A stretch of 12,878 nt of DNA from JBDREC01 sp043820105 [NCBI: Pseudomonadota bacterium] (GTDB lineage Bacteria > Bdellovibrionota_F > JAHFAK01): the NCBI GenBank assembly GCA_043820105.1, contig JBDREC010000002.1:1-12878 (forward strand). Reading direction: 5' to 3'. This document shows positions 6,310-12,858 of the stretch, in pieces (the first letter of the stretch is position 1; each line of letters starts with the position of its first letter). A program made the position numbers and the translations under genes. The notes under the pieces were generated by a model. It was given only the letters and a program-made list of their open reading frames with translations, did no database searches and was not told the DNA's origin.

Positions 6310-7275
6310 ATGGGACTTTGGGAAAAGATGCAAGGTAGTCTTAAGCAAGAGATTGGGGCTGTATATTATGATCAGTGGGTGAGGCCACTTGAACTAATAA
6401 AAGAGGGTGATGGTGAGATTGAGCTGGGTACTTTTAATATTAATATTAGCAAGTTTATTAGTGAGCATTATGTTCCTTTATTTAAAGCAGTTGCAAAAAA
6501 AGAATATAAGAAGATAATTAATTTCAGGATTAATGCTGAAAGCAAAGATATGTATGGAGATGTTTTTGTAAAGACAGGGCAAGAAGATATTGATATTAGC
6601 ATATGTCCTAATTTTAATTTTGATAATTTTATTGTAGCACACAAAAACCAGAAGTTTATAAGTTGTCTTAAGAAGGTTTGTTTAGTAAAAGAGGTTGTTT
6701 GTGTACCTATTATTATTGCAGCAAAAAGCGGGCTTGGAAAGACTCATTTGCTTCATGCTATTGCTAATGAGATTAAGGCTAACATGCCTAGGGCCAATAT
6801 TACTTTTTTATCTTTTGAGACTTATATAGATAATTTTGATAATTTAAATATGCCTGTTGATAAGAAGGGTAGGAATATTTTATTGCTAGATAATATGGAT
6901 AATTTTTGCAGGATGCATTTGTTTGAAAAGGATAATTTAGCTGAGCATAAGAAGTTTTTTGCTACATTTGATAGGGTATTTATTGCAAGTACTGCCTCAA
7001 AGGATAACCTAGCTGATCAACTCAATAAACATTTTCATGATTTTAAGCTTTATGAAATATTCAAGCTTGATTTTAATTCCAGGCTCAAATTTTTAAGGCA
7101 GCGTTTTGATAGGCATGGTCTTTTAGTAAAGGATAGTGATGTCGAGTTTTTGGCAAGGATGCTTGATAAGGATTTGAGTTATCTTGAGTCTACAGTATTA
7201 AGGCTAAAGGCAATTAGCAGTTTAAGTAAAAAAGCAGTTGATAAGGATTTGATAAGACGAGTTGTGCGGTTTTAG
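6310..7275 (+). CDS. DnaA paralogue lacking DNA-binding domain IV
   Basis: A 321-residue protein. Residues 1-66 resemble DnaA domain I (LWEKMQGSL...YYDQWVRPLELI...FISEHYVPLF), which binds helicase and partners. A short linker leads to the AAA+ domain at about 103-321: FDNFIVAHKN, Walker A AKSGLGKTHLL (K144, T145; the usual first Gly is A138), Walker B LLLDN (D194; the second acid is N195) and sensor I FIAST. The box VII arginine finger position, SRF in DnaA, reads KHF (H241). The sensor 2 arginine of VRELE is replaced in LSYLE (S290). The protein ends there, without the domain IV helix-turn-helix that reads DnaA boxes. It is longer than Hda, which has only the AAA+ part. ATP may bind, but hydrolysis and oligomer sensing look impaired. 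A regulator of DnaA or of a helicase loader is plausible. GGAG at 6300-6303 sets the start. Confidence 0.85.
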   Translation: MGLWEKMQGSLKQEIGAVYYDQWVRPLELIKEGDGEIELGTFNINISKFISEHYVPLFKAVAKKEYKKIINFRINAESKDMYGDVFVKTGQEDIDISICPNFNFDNFIVAHKNQKFISCLKKVCLVKEVVCVPIIIAAKSGLGKTHLLHAIANEIKANMPRANITFLSFETYIDNFDNLNMPVDKKGRNILLLDNMDNFCRMHLFEKDNLAEHKKFFATFDRVFIASTASKDNLADQLNKHFHDFKLYEIFKLDFNSRLKFLRQRFDRHGLLVKDSDVEFLARMLDKDLSYLESTVLRLKAISSLSKKAVDKDLIRRVVRF

Positions 7276-7285
7276 CCTAAATGGA

Positions 7286-7552
7286 TCAATTAAAATTCAA
7301 ATCCCTTTCAACTCCCAAACCACCAGGCCCTTTCAAAGCCTCAAGTTCATCTAGTGAAAAATATCCCCATTCATTTTCAAAGCCATGGACTAGGCCATAA
7401 AAGATTCTGGTTTCTGGATCATATTCTGTTGCGTACCAGGTCCAATTAGCCCAGGTAGTGAAGAATTTGCAGATGATTGAGGGATTGGGATTGTTTTCTT
7501 GTGAGCCGGTTTCTTGGAATTTTTTGATTAGGTCTTTTGTTAGTAGTTTCAT
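7286..7552 (-). CDS. DUF2958 domain protein, copy B
   Basis: An 88-residue intact DUF2958 protein convergent with the DnaA-like gene, with only 10 bases between the two stops. Compared with copy A it has D7 for E, Q13 for K, S25 for K, TTWANW for TPWLNW, and a changed C-terminus (RDLNFN). The core NWTWYATEYDP, RIFYGLVHG and EWGYFSL segments are unchanged. The Shine-Dalgarno AGGAG (complement of 7559-7563) lies six bases before the ATG and matches the other copies in place and sequence. The substitutions are scattered and the frame intact, which argues that each copy has stayed functional since duplication. Confidence 0.9.
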   Translation of the reverse strand: MKLLTKDLIKKFQETGSQENNPNPSIICKFFTTWANWTWYATEYDPETRIFYGLVHGFENEWGYFSLDELEALKGPGGLGVERDLNFN

Positions 7553-7583
7553 TTTGTGCTCCTTTGGGTTTTGTTAATAAGGG

Positions 7584-7602
7584 TGAAGGGAGAATCCCTT
7601 CA
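7584..7602 (-). promoter_or_regulatory. conserved leader hairpin of DUF2958 copy B
   Basis: TGAAGGGA-GAA-TCCCTTCA: the same 8-bp stem as at 1350-1368 with a changed loop (GAA for GGA), at nearly the same distance from the start codon. Stem conservation with loop change, in a leader whose other bases have drifted, suggests selection on the stem. Confidence 0.6.
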
Positions 7603-7737
7603 TTTTAAAAGTTGATCTTAATTTTATTGTTCGAGGTGCATGGAACTATCAGTGGGTATTGTTTGTGCTTGAGAATTATATTTTGAGAGGATAGATTATT
7701 TGTATAATTACTGATTTTATTTTGGGAAGATCTAGTA

Positions 7738-8724
7738 ATGAATAAAGTTAAATGCACTTATTTTCTGATATTAATTATGCTTACTTCCTGTCAGGCTTTC
7801 AAGCATACTCCTAAACCATCAAACAATGAAGAATGGCCCAGGATAATAAGCATGGGTGCAGAATTTGAGGAATTTATTAAACTATCTAGAGGTTTGGAGC
7901 CTGAATCTAAAGTGAGATTGTTTAGATCAATGTTTACTGATAAATATCCAGATGTTTATGACAGCTTGGTTTTTGAAAGATATCTTGTTAAGGATTATGC
8001 TAAGGAAAAGCAGGAAAGGCTTGATAGGTATGTTCCCAGGCTTGACCGAATTTCGACGAGGATGGAACCAATATTCAAAGAACTTGCTGTGATCTTGCCG
8101 GAAAATATGCAGGAGTTTAAAAAGCTATTTCCAAGCGCTGATTTTAGGTATTATATTTATGTTATGCCATCTTTAAAGTTTAACGGCAAGGTTGGTTTTT
8201 TAAAGGACGGATCAACTGTCATTGCTTTTGGGGTGGATAGGCTGCTAAGTAAAGCAGATCTTAATGTGCTTGTAAGTCATGAACTCTTTCATGCTTTTCA
8301 TATTCAAAATGCTCAGATTATGGATGAGTGGATAAAGGGTGATTTTACTTATGCACATTATATGTGGCTTGAGGGGATGGCAGTTTATGCAAGTGGCTTA
8401 TTGAATCCAAAAAAGAATGATGATGTTTTATTAGATAGTAAGGAGTTGTCTTTAAATTGTCAGAAGCATGCCAGGGAATATATTATAAAATTTAGAGAAG
8501 TATCAGCTAAAAGTTTTTCTGATCCTGAGTATTTGGATGTTTTTTCCATGTGGTTTGGAGGCAAAGAAACTAATTCCGATATGCCAGCAAGAGCTGCCTA
8601 TTGTGTGGGCTTAAATATTGTAAGAGATATTGCAAAGGAGCATGATTTTAATGACATGCTAAAATGGAAGTTTGATTATGTCACAGGGATTGTTGAGAAG
8701 AAAATGAATGAGGCTAGTCAATAG
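7738..8724 (+). CDS. lipoprotein, putative zinc metallopeptidase
   Basis: A 328-residue predicted lipoprotein. A 17-residue hydrophobic signal ends in the lipobox LTSC with C18 as the lipidated residue, so the mature protein should be anchored to a membrane facing the periplasm or outside. Residues 181-185 are HELFH, the HExxH zinc site, in a helix continuing AFHIQ. About 27 residues later WLEGMAVYA supplies E212, the spacing and context of the third zinc ligand in gluzincin-type peptidases. The N-terminal 100 residues are charged and helical without a known domain. It is therefore probably an active peptidase of unknown substrate, similar in motif to DUF2268-like putative Zn proteases. The ATG at 7738 follows GGGAAGA by seven bases. 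Confidence 0.8.
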   Translation: MNKVKCTYFLILIMLTSCQAFKHTPKPSNNEEWPRIISMGAEFEEFIKLSRGLEPESKVRLFRSMFTDKYPDVYDSLVFERYLVKDYAKEKQERLDRYVPRLDRISTRMEPIFKELAVILPENMQEFKKLFPSADFRYYIYVMPSLKFNGKVGFLKDGSTVIAFGVDRLLSKADLNVLVSHELFHAFHIQNAQIMDEWIKGDFTYAHYMWLEGMAVYASGLLNPKKNDDVLLDSKELSLNCQKHAREYIIKFREVSAKSFSDPEYLDVFSMWFGGKETNSDMPARAAYCVGLNIVRDIAKEHDFNDMLKWKFDYVTGIVEKKMNEASQ

Positions 8725-8858
8725 ATTATAAGTGTTAAAAAAAAACCCTTGCATTCGTAGAATACAAATTTATAGCCATCAAGAGGGAAAAATGTTGCAA
8801 TGTGTTGAGTATTGTAATATGAAATGGAATTACTGAATAAATAATACTGAGGTTACCT

Positions 8859-9557
8859 ATGAAAATAAATACAATATTTTTCCTAATATTTTCATTAATT
8901 CTTGTTTTTTCAATTAGCTTTAGCTTGGAATTTGGTAATGATTGCATTGATGATCTTGGAAAAAGAATAGGCAGAAATAAAATTACTGCAAGTTTTGAAA
9001 AAATTATAACATATTCAGATTCAACAAGATACAATTCAGGTGAAGACTTTTTGGATCTTAAAGGGCTAAGTTTAAGCTCTCCAATGGAACTAACTCTTTC
9101 AAATGATTATAATACTGTATCAGTAAAATTTGATTTTCAGTATAATTCAGATTTAGTTCTAAGTTATCATCTCTTAACTAGTTATTCACCTTTTCAGAGT
9201 AATTATCTTTGTGAAAATAATGGAATTTCAGTTAAAGCATCAAGCTTAGCTCAAAAAGTTAGCTTTCAAGAACCAGCTATTGTAGGGCAGTCATCTGAGT
9301 TAAAAAGCATCTTAAATAGAGTGTATACTAAATATATTAAGAATCTAAGTGGATCTAATGTGATGCCATTTGAAATTGAAGCAAATGAAGATGATTTTTA
9401 TAGTAGTGGTTATGAAATGCCTGCTATGCCGGATCCATTTCAATCAAAAAATGTTTTTATTTCCTTTTCATCTGTTGATGATGGATATCTCATTATTGAT
9501 GATGGAAGTGAATTAAAATACTTATATAAGATTGATCCTTATGAATTGGAGAGGTAA
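8859..9557 (+). CDS. secreted protein of unknown function
   Basis: A 232-residue protein with a clear Sec signal peptide (hydrophobic residues 5-20, likely cleavage after S22 before LEFGND). The mature part has two cysteines, C29 and C118, that could form a disulphide. It is rich in Ser, Asn and acidic residues and looks mostly beta-stranded (alternating segments such as VSVKFDF and KNVFISF). A Met/Pro-rich acidic stretch (EMPAMPDPF) precedes the last strands. I recognise no domain. The start is set by GAGG at 8849-8852, six bases before the ATG. It lies 134 bases behind the metallopeptidase lipoprotein on the same strand. Co-transcription is possible but no overlap or coupling proves it. Confidence 0.75.
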   Translation: MKINTIFFLIFSLILVFSISFSLEFGNDCIDDLGKRIGRNKITASFEKIITYSDSTRYNSGEDFLDLKGLSLSSPMELTLSNDYNTVSVKFDFQYNSDLVLSYHLLTSYSPFQSNYLCENNGISVKASSLAQKVSFQEPAIVGQSSELKSILNRVYTKYIKNLSGSNVMPFEIEANEDDFYSSGYEMPAMPDPFQSKNVFISFSSVDDGYLIIDDGSELKYLYKIDPYELER

Positions 9558-9690
9558 AAGGATTCCATAGCTTTTTTAAGTGACTTAAACCTTCCTATTA
9601 AGAGTGACTGTTATAACTAATTAGTTCCCATCCCGAAATTCTAAATCGCAGAATTATCAAGGATAAGAGACAATATTCTTGAAAAATAAT

Positions 9691-9774
9691 CAGGGCTTTT
9701 GTATCCTCCAAATATAAATTAAAAAATCAAACAATATTGCGGAACCCCGCAATATCCAAGGAGGAAAAGCCCTG
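9691..9774 (+). mobile_element. inverted-repeat structure, probable left end of an insertion sequence
   Basis: CAGGGCTTTT at 9691-9700 pairs with AAAAGCCCTG at 9765-9774, and CCTCC at 9705-9709 with GGAGG at 9760-9764. Between them sits a second perfect hairpin, ATATTGCGG-AACC-CCGCAATAT (9734-9755). The outer pairing would bury the Shine-Dalgarno of the transposase-like frame that follows, a common way to restrain IS expression. The 133 bases before it, back to the secreted protein gene, hold no gene that I can see; they contain only a 15-base palindrome centred on 9582. Confidence 0.5.
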
Positions 9775-9912
9775 AGGAGAGAAATTATAAAAGATCAACA
9801 AGCACTTGTCGAGACAAATTTTGAGCATCAACATGCAAAAGAATTGGAAAAAATATCAGAACTATTAGACGAATCAAAAAAGATCATGGAACTTGTCCAG
9901 AAATTATACACC
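9772..9912 (+). pseudogene. N-terminal fragment of a transposase (ISNCY-like)
   Basis: AAGGAGG at 9758-9764 is followed after seven bases by a frame opening at CTG (LRREIIKDQQ), running through KELEKISELLDESKKIMEL and then into the REP-like motifs at 9913. The frame stays open to TAA at 9967-9969. The LDE-x(4)-IMELV segment recalls the N-terminus of a DDE transposase group I know as ISNCY-type, where a similar ILDENPxIxxLV stretch precedes the conserved AEQVLR helix; that helix and all catalytic parts are absent. The likely original ATG is now CTG. It is therefore a 5' stub left when the REP-DUF2958 unit arrived or when the middle was deleted. Confidence 0.5.
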
Positions 9913-9950
9913 GGGTCAGGCCTCACCGGGTCAGGCCTTGACAATCTACA
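9913..9950 (+). repeat. REP-like motif, copy 2 with a partial direct repeat
   Basis: A partial motif, GGGTCAGGCCT (9913-9923), is followed by the complete one at 9928-9950, both preceded by ACC. The complete motif is identical over 23 bases to the one at 153-175 and lies at the same distance (43 bases) from the DUF2958 stop codon. The tandem head points to local duplication or repeated insertion. Confidence 0.75.
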
Positions 9951-9970
9951 AAAAATACAATTCTTATAAC

Positions 9971-10237
9971 TCAATAATAAGTTAAGTCCCTCTCTACCAT
10001 CAATCCTCCCGGCCCTCTCAATGCCTCAAGTTCATCCAGACTAAAATACCCCCATTCTTTTTCATGGCCATGGACTAGGCCATAAAAGATTCTGGTTTCT
10101 GGATCATACTCTATTGCATACCAAATCCAGTTAGCCCAGGTAGTGAAGAATTTGCAGATGATTGAGGGATTGGGATTGTTTTCTTGTGAGCCGGTTTCTT
10201 TGAATTTTTGGATTAGTTCTTTTGTTAGTAGTTTCAT
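9971..10237 (-). CDS. DUF2958 domain protein, copy C
   Basis: An 88-residue intact DUF2958 protein. It shares SIICKFFTTWANW with copy B but has its own changes at conserved aromatic/polar sites: NWIWYAIEY where A and B have NWTWYATEY, plus VHGHEKEW and GGLMVERDLTYY. The 3' flank, down to the REP-like motif, is almost identical to that of the pseudogene at 196, so these two are the closest pair by flank. The Shine-Dalgarno AGGAG (complement of 10244-10248) precedes the ATG by six bases. Its leader hairpin is only partly kept (10271-10289). Confidence 0.9.
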   Translation of the reverse strand: MKLLTKELIQKFKETGSQENNPNPSIICKFFTTWANWIWYAIEYDPETRIFYGLVHGHEKEWGYFSLDELEALRGPGGLMVERDLTYY

Positions 10238-10270
10238 TATGTACTCCTTTTTTGTTTGTTAATAAAGGGT

Positions 10271-10289
10271 GAAGGGAGGGATTTCCTTC
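10271..10289 (-). promoter_or_regulatory. degraded leader hairpin of DUF2958 copy C
   Basis: GAAGGGAGGGATTTCCTTC aligns with the 8-bp hairpins before copies A and B but retains only a 5-bp stem (GAAGG/CCTTC) with a larger loop. The surrounding AATAAAGGGTGAAGGGAGG is still conserved. Confidence 0.4.
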
Positions 10290-10427
10290 TTATTTTAAAA
10301 AATGATCTGGAATTATTTGTTTCAAGATATCATTTCTATTATACAGTCTATATTTGTTCTTGAATAATAATTTATTAAAAACTAGGTTAATAATTAATTG
10401 TACCTTTTTCAAAAGGAGCTAAATTCT

Positions 10428-10769
10428 ATGAAAAATCTAATTATATTTGCTATAGCAGTATTATTAACATCCTGTTTTGCACACAAATATCAGCCAAAGC
10501 CAATTGAATACTCTGAAAATACTGAAGGTTACTATCAGGCTGAATCTTATAAGCTTGAATTTGTTACAAATGGCAAAATACTTGATTATGTTGTATATAT
10601 TGAAAAGGATAATGAAGTTGATCTGATTATTAATCTTGATTCATATGTTGGTGGAGCTGTTAATATTTCTAAGGAAATAAAAGTTAATAAGGATGATGTT
10701 GCTAAGGGGGATCCTTGTAAGGGAAGTTTAGAGTTTGAAGTAATGCCTGAGAAGATATTGTTTAGATGA
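10428..10769 (+). CDS. small lipoprotein of unknown function
   Basis: A 113-residue predicted lipoprotein: hydrophobic signal IIFAIAVLLTS, lipobox LTSC with C16 lipidated. The mature 97 residues look like a small beta-rich domain (LEFVTNGKILDYVVYIE) with one further Cys near the C-terminus (DPCKGSLEF). The first residues after the lipidated Cys, FAHKYQPKP, resemble those of the metallopeptidase lipoprotein at 7738 (QAFKHTPKP), perhaps a shared export or sorting segment or distant common origin. ATG 10428 is chosen over TTG 10398 because AAAGGAG lies nine bases before it and the signal peptide then starts correctly. No family recognised. Confidence 0.75.
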   Translation: MKNLIIFAIAVLLTSCFAHKYQPKPIEYSENTEGYYQAESYKLEFVTNGKILDYVVYIEKDNEVDLIINLDSYVGGAVNISKEIKVNKDDVAKGDPCKGSLEFEVMPEKILFR

Positions 10770-10840
10770 ACTTAATACAGGGATTTTAATATCAAGTCAA
10801 AGAAGAATAAAGGAATTTTTATTATATATAGATAATAAGC

Positions 10841-10876
10841 TTGCAATGTCACAAATAGTATACTAAAATTGTGACA
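10841..10876 (+). promoter_or_regulatory. promoter and operator-like inverted repeat of the abiE operon
   Basis: TTGCAA (10841-10846) and TAAAAT (10864-10869) are spaced by 17 bases, a good sigma70-type promoter. Overlapping it, TGTCACAA (10847-10854) and TTGTGACA (10869-10876) form a perfect 8-bp inverted repeat with a 14-base spacer. A protein bound to both arms would cover the spacer and the -10 box. AbiEi-type antitoxins are known to repress their own operon by binding inverted repeats in the promoter, so this is the probable operator. Confidence 0.65.
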
Positions 10877-10895
10877 ATATAACAAGGATGTTAGT

Positions 10896-11507
10896 ATGCA
10901 AGGTGCTGTAAATAAAATTATAAATAGAATATATGGTAATGGCAGGGGTTGGTGTTTTACTCCAGGGAATTTTAGTGATTTGGGTACTAGTGAAGTTGTT
11001 AGAAAAGCTTTATCTCGTTTAGAGAAACAAGGTTTAATTCGTAGGCTTGCGCATGGAATTTATGATTATCCTCAAAGGCATATAAAACTAGGTGTTTTGC
11101 CACCTGATATTCAAAAAGTTGCTAAAGCTATATCTGATAAATATAAAATACAAATTCAAGTTAGTGGCGCATATGCTGCTAATCTAATTGGAATTTCAAA
11201 ACATGTGCCAGGTAAAATTGTTTATCTTACAGATGGTAGATCAATGAAATATAAAATAGGAAATTTAGAGCTGATTTTTAAAAGGACTACTCCTAAAAAT
11301 ATGAAAAAAGCTGGTAGTATATCAGGAATTGTTATAGCTGCTTTGCGCTTTATTGGTAAGGATAATGTTAATGAACGGATAATAAATATACTTAAGAATA
11401 ATTTATCAGATGAAGATAAGAAAAGGTTGAAACTTGATGCTAGTTTGGCTCCTGTTTGGATATCAAAAATAATTAATGATAAGATTTATGGTGGTCTTCA
11501 TGAATAG
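10896..11507 (+). CDS. AbiEi-like antitoxin (DUF6088 family)
   Basis: A 203-residue protein, the antitoxin half of an AbiE-type (type IV) toxin-antitoxin pair. The N-terminal ~60 residues are a winged helix: GRGWCFTPGNFSDLG, the recognition part VVRKALSRLEKQG, and the wing LIRRLAHGIYDYP, a signature of this group. The C-terminal part (about 70-200) fits the antitoxin domain that counters toxicity and helps DNA binding, with SGAYAANLIGIS, KIVYLTDGRS and LKLDASLAPVWI. AAGGA at 10884-10888, seven bases upstream, sets the ATG. The gene overlaps the toxin start by eight bases in ATGAATAG. It probably represses the promoter at 10841-10876. Confidence 0.9.
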   Translation: MQGAVNKIINRIYGNGRGWCFTPGNFSDLGTSEVVRKALSRLEKQGLIRRLAHGIYDYPQRHIKLGVLPPDIQKVAKAISDKYKIQIQVSGAYAANLIGISKHVPGKIVYLTDGRSMKYKIGNLELIFKRTTPKNMKKAGSISGIVIAALRFIGKDNVNERIINILKNNLSDEDKKRLKLDASLAPVWISKIINDKIYGGLHE

Positions 11508-12531
11508 TTTTTTGAGTTATCCTGATAAAGAAAAGAGAACTTATTATAATCAAGTGTCGGCACTAAAAGGTTTTCCTGCTGTCATTATTGAAAAGGATTT
11601 TTGGGTTTGTTGGGTTCTTAATCAACTTTTTAGAATTGAAGGTTTAAATAATCATCTGCTTTTTAAGGGGGGTACATCTTTATCCAAGGTTTATAATATA
11701 ATCAAAAGATTTTCAGAGGATATTGATTTGACCCTGGATAAAGCCTATTTAGGTTTTGTTGGGGACAATGACCCCGTTAACATGGTGAGTAATAAAAAAG
11801 TTAACAAAAAGATAGAGGAGTTAGGGCTTGCTTGTAAAGATTTTGTAGAAAGCAAATTAATAATAATGCTCGATAATATATTCAAAAAGTCTATAGAAAG
11901 TCATAATTCATGGAAATTGGAAATAGACTCTACTGATCCTGACGGGCAAACAATTGTTTTTCATTATCCTAGTGTATTTGGAAAGCCTTTAAGTTATGTA
12001 AGACAGAGTATAAAGATTGAAGTTGGGGCTAGGGGAGATATTTGGCCATGCTCTATGCATATAATATCAACTTATTTAAAAGAAATGATTCCAGAGGGTT
12101 TTATAGATGATTCAGTTAAAATTAAAGTTTTAAATGTTGAAAGGACTTTTTGGGAAAAAGCCACTATACTGCATATGTTTGGAAATTATCCAAAAAGCAA
12201 AGGTTTTCCAAGCAGGCAATCAAGGCACTATTATGATTTTTATTGTTTATTAAAATCAGAGGCAAAAGCCAAAGCTTTTGAAAATATGGACTTGTTAAAA
12301 AGTGTTGCGAAGCATAAGTCTATTTATTATAGAGCAGCTTGGGCAAAATATCAAGATGCCAGCAATGGGAATTTAAAATTAATACCTGATGATATTATTT
12401 TGCAGGCAGTTGAGCATGATTATCAAAAAATGCAAGAAATGTTTTTTGAAGAACCTCCATCTTTTAATAGTATTTTAGAAAAATTAAGGGAAGCAGAAGA
12501 AGATCTTAACAGACAATCTTTATTCAAATGA
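11500..12531 (+). CDS. AbiEii-like nucleotidyltransferase toxin
   Basis: A 344-residue AbiEii-family nucleotidyltransferase. Visible motifs are EKDFWVCWVL near residue 31, the nucleotidyltransferase core LFKGGTSLSK (G57-G58-T59-S60) followed by the metal-binding SEDIDL (D74, D76), IKIEVGARGD (K172, E174), and ERTFWEKATILH (214-225), then RHYYDFY. Related toxins such as AbiEii and MenA/MenT transfer nucleotides; MenT toxins modify tRNA acceptor ends. The set is complete, so the enzyme should be active. I choose ATG 11500 over ATG 11476 because GGTGG lies six bases before it and it gives the usual short translational overlap with the antitoxin. In Lactococcus this pair aborts phage infection. 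A similar defence or element-stabilising role is inferred. Confidence 0.92.
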   Translation: MNSFLSYPDKEKRTYYNQVSALKGFPAVIIEKDFWVCWVLNQLFRIEGLNNHLLFKGGTSLSKVYNIIKRFSEDIDLTLDKAYLGFVGDNDPVNMVSNKKVNKKIEELGLACKDFVESKLIIMLDNIFKKSIESHNSWKLEIDSTDPDGQTIVFHYPSVFGKPLSYVRQSIKIEVGARGDIWPCSMHIISTYLKEMIPEGFIDDSVKIKVLNVERTFWEKATILHMFGNYPKSKGFPSRQSRHYYDFYCLLKSEAKAKAFENMDLLKSVAKHKSIYYRAAWAKYQDASNGNLKLIPDDIILQAVEHDYQKMQEMFFEEPPSFNSILEKLREAEEDLNRQSLFK

Positions 12532-12561
12532 TGTACTTTCAATATTTCAAAGTATCTGAGA

Positions 12562-12858
12562 TTATATCCTTAACATTTCACTCACCAATTTCATAGCCTT
12601 TGCCTCAGACAAGTTTTTCAATGGTCTTCCTTTACGATATTTGCAAAAGATTGATTTAACCTTTCTTCGTTTTCCACTGGCGATACTTCTCACATAAAGA
12701 TAAGCCAGGTGATTCATCAAAAATTCATTGTTGCCTGCTTTTTTGAAATGCAGCTTTAAATCAATGAATTTTCTTAGAAGTTTTCTTATAAAACATCTTA
12801 TATCAAGAAAGAATAGCTTAAAGCCTTCAATTTCATTTTTTATAAATTCTTTGATCAT
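12562..12858 (-). CDS. small cationic protein of unknown function
   Basis: A 98-residue, very basic protein (clusters FIRKLLRKF, GKRRKVK, KYRKGR) without a signal peptide. Residues 1-45 are amphipathic and aromatic-rich, and the C-terminal half is the part repeated at 4286-4467. ATG 12858 is preferred over ATG 12864 because GAGGAGG lies seven bases before the former and one base before the latter. The strong ribosome site suggests high expression. The charge suggests nucleic acid binding. I do not recognise the family. Its second, truncated copy in this window and its place among transposon relics suggest it belongs to a repeated mobile unit. It is convergent with the AbiEii gene. Confidence 0.7.
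   Translation of the reverse strand: MIKEFIKNEIEGFKLFFLDIRCFIRKLLRKFIDLKLHFKKAGNNEFLMNHLAYLYVRSIASGKRRKVKSIFCKYRKGRPLKNLSEAKAMKLVSEMLRI

Noticed and set aside
8735-9034. 99-codon minus-strand frame
   Set aside because: It covers the promoter region and the signal peptide of the secreted protein gene at 8859, whose start is supported by a ribosome site and signal peptide.
196-10237. Integron cassette array with DUF2958 genes as cassettes
   Set aside because: No integrase and no attC-like sites were seen between genes, and cargo genes lie in mixed orientation with their own leaders.
12532-12561. Bidirectional terminator between AbiEii and the cationic gene
   Set aside because: Only a 6-bp AT-rich TACTTT/AAAGTA pairing was found, without a GC stem or T-run.
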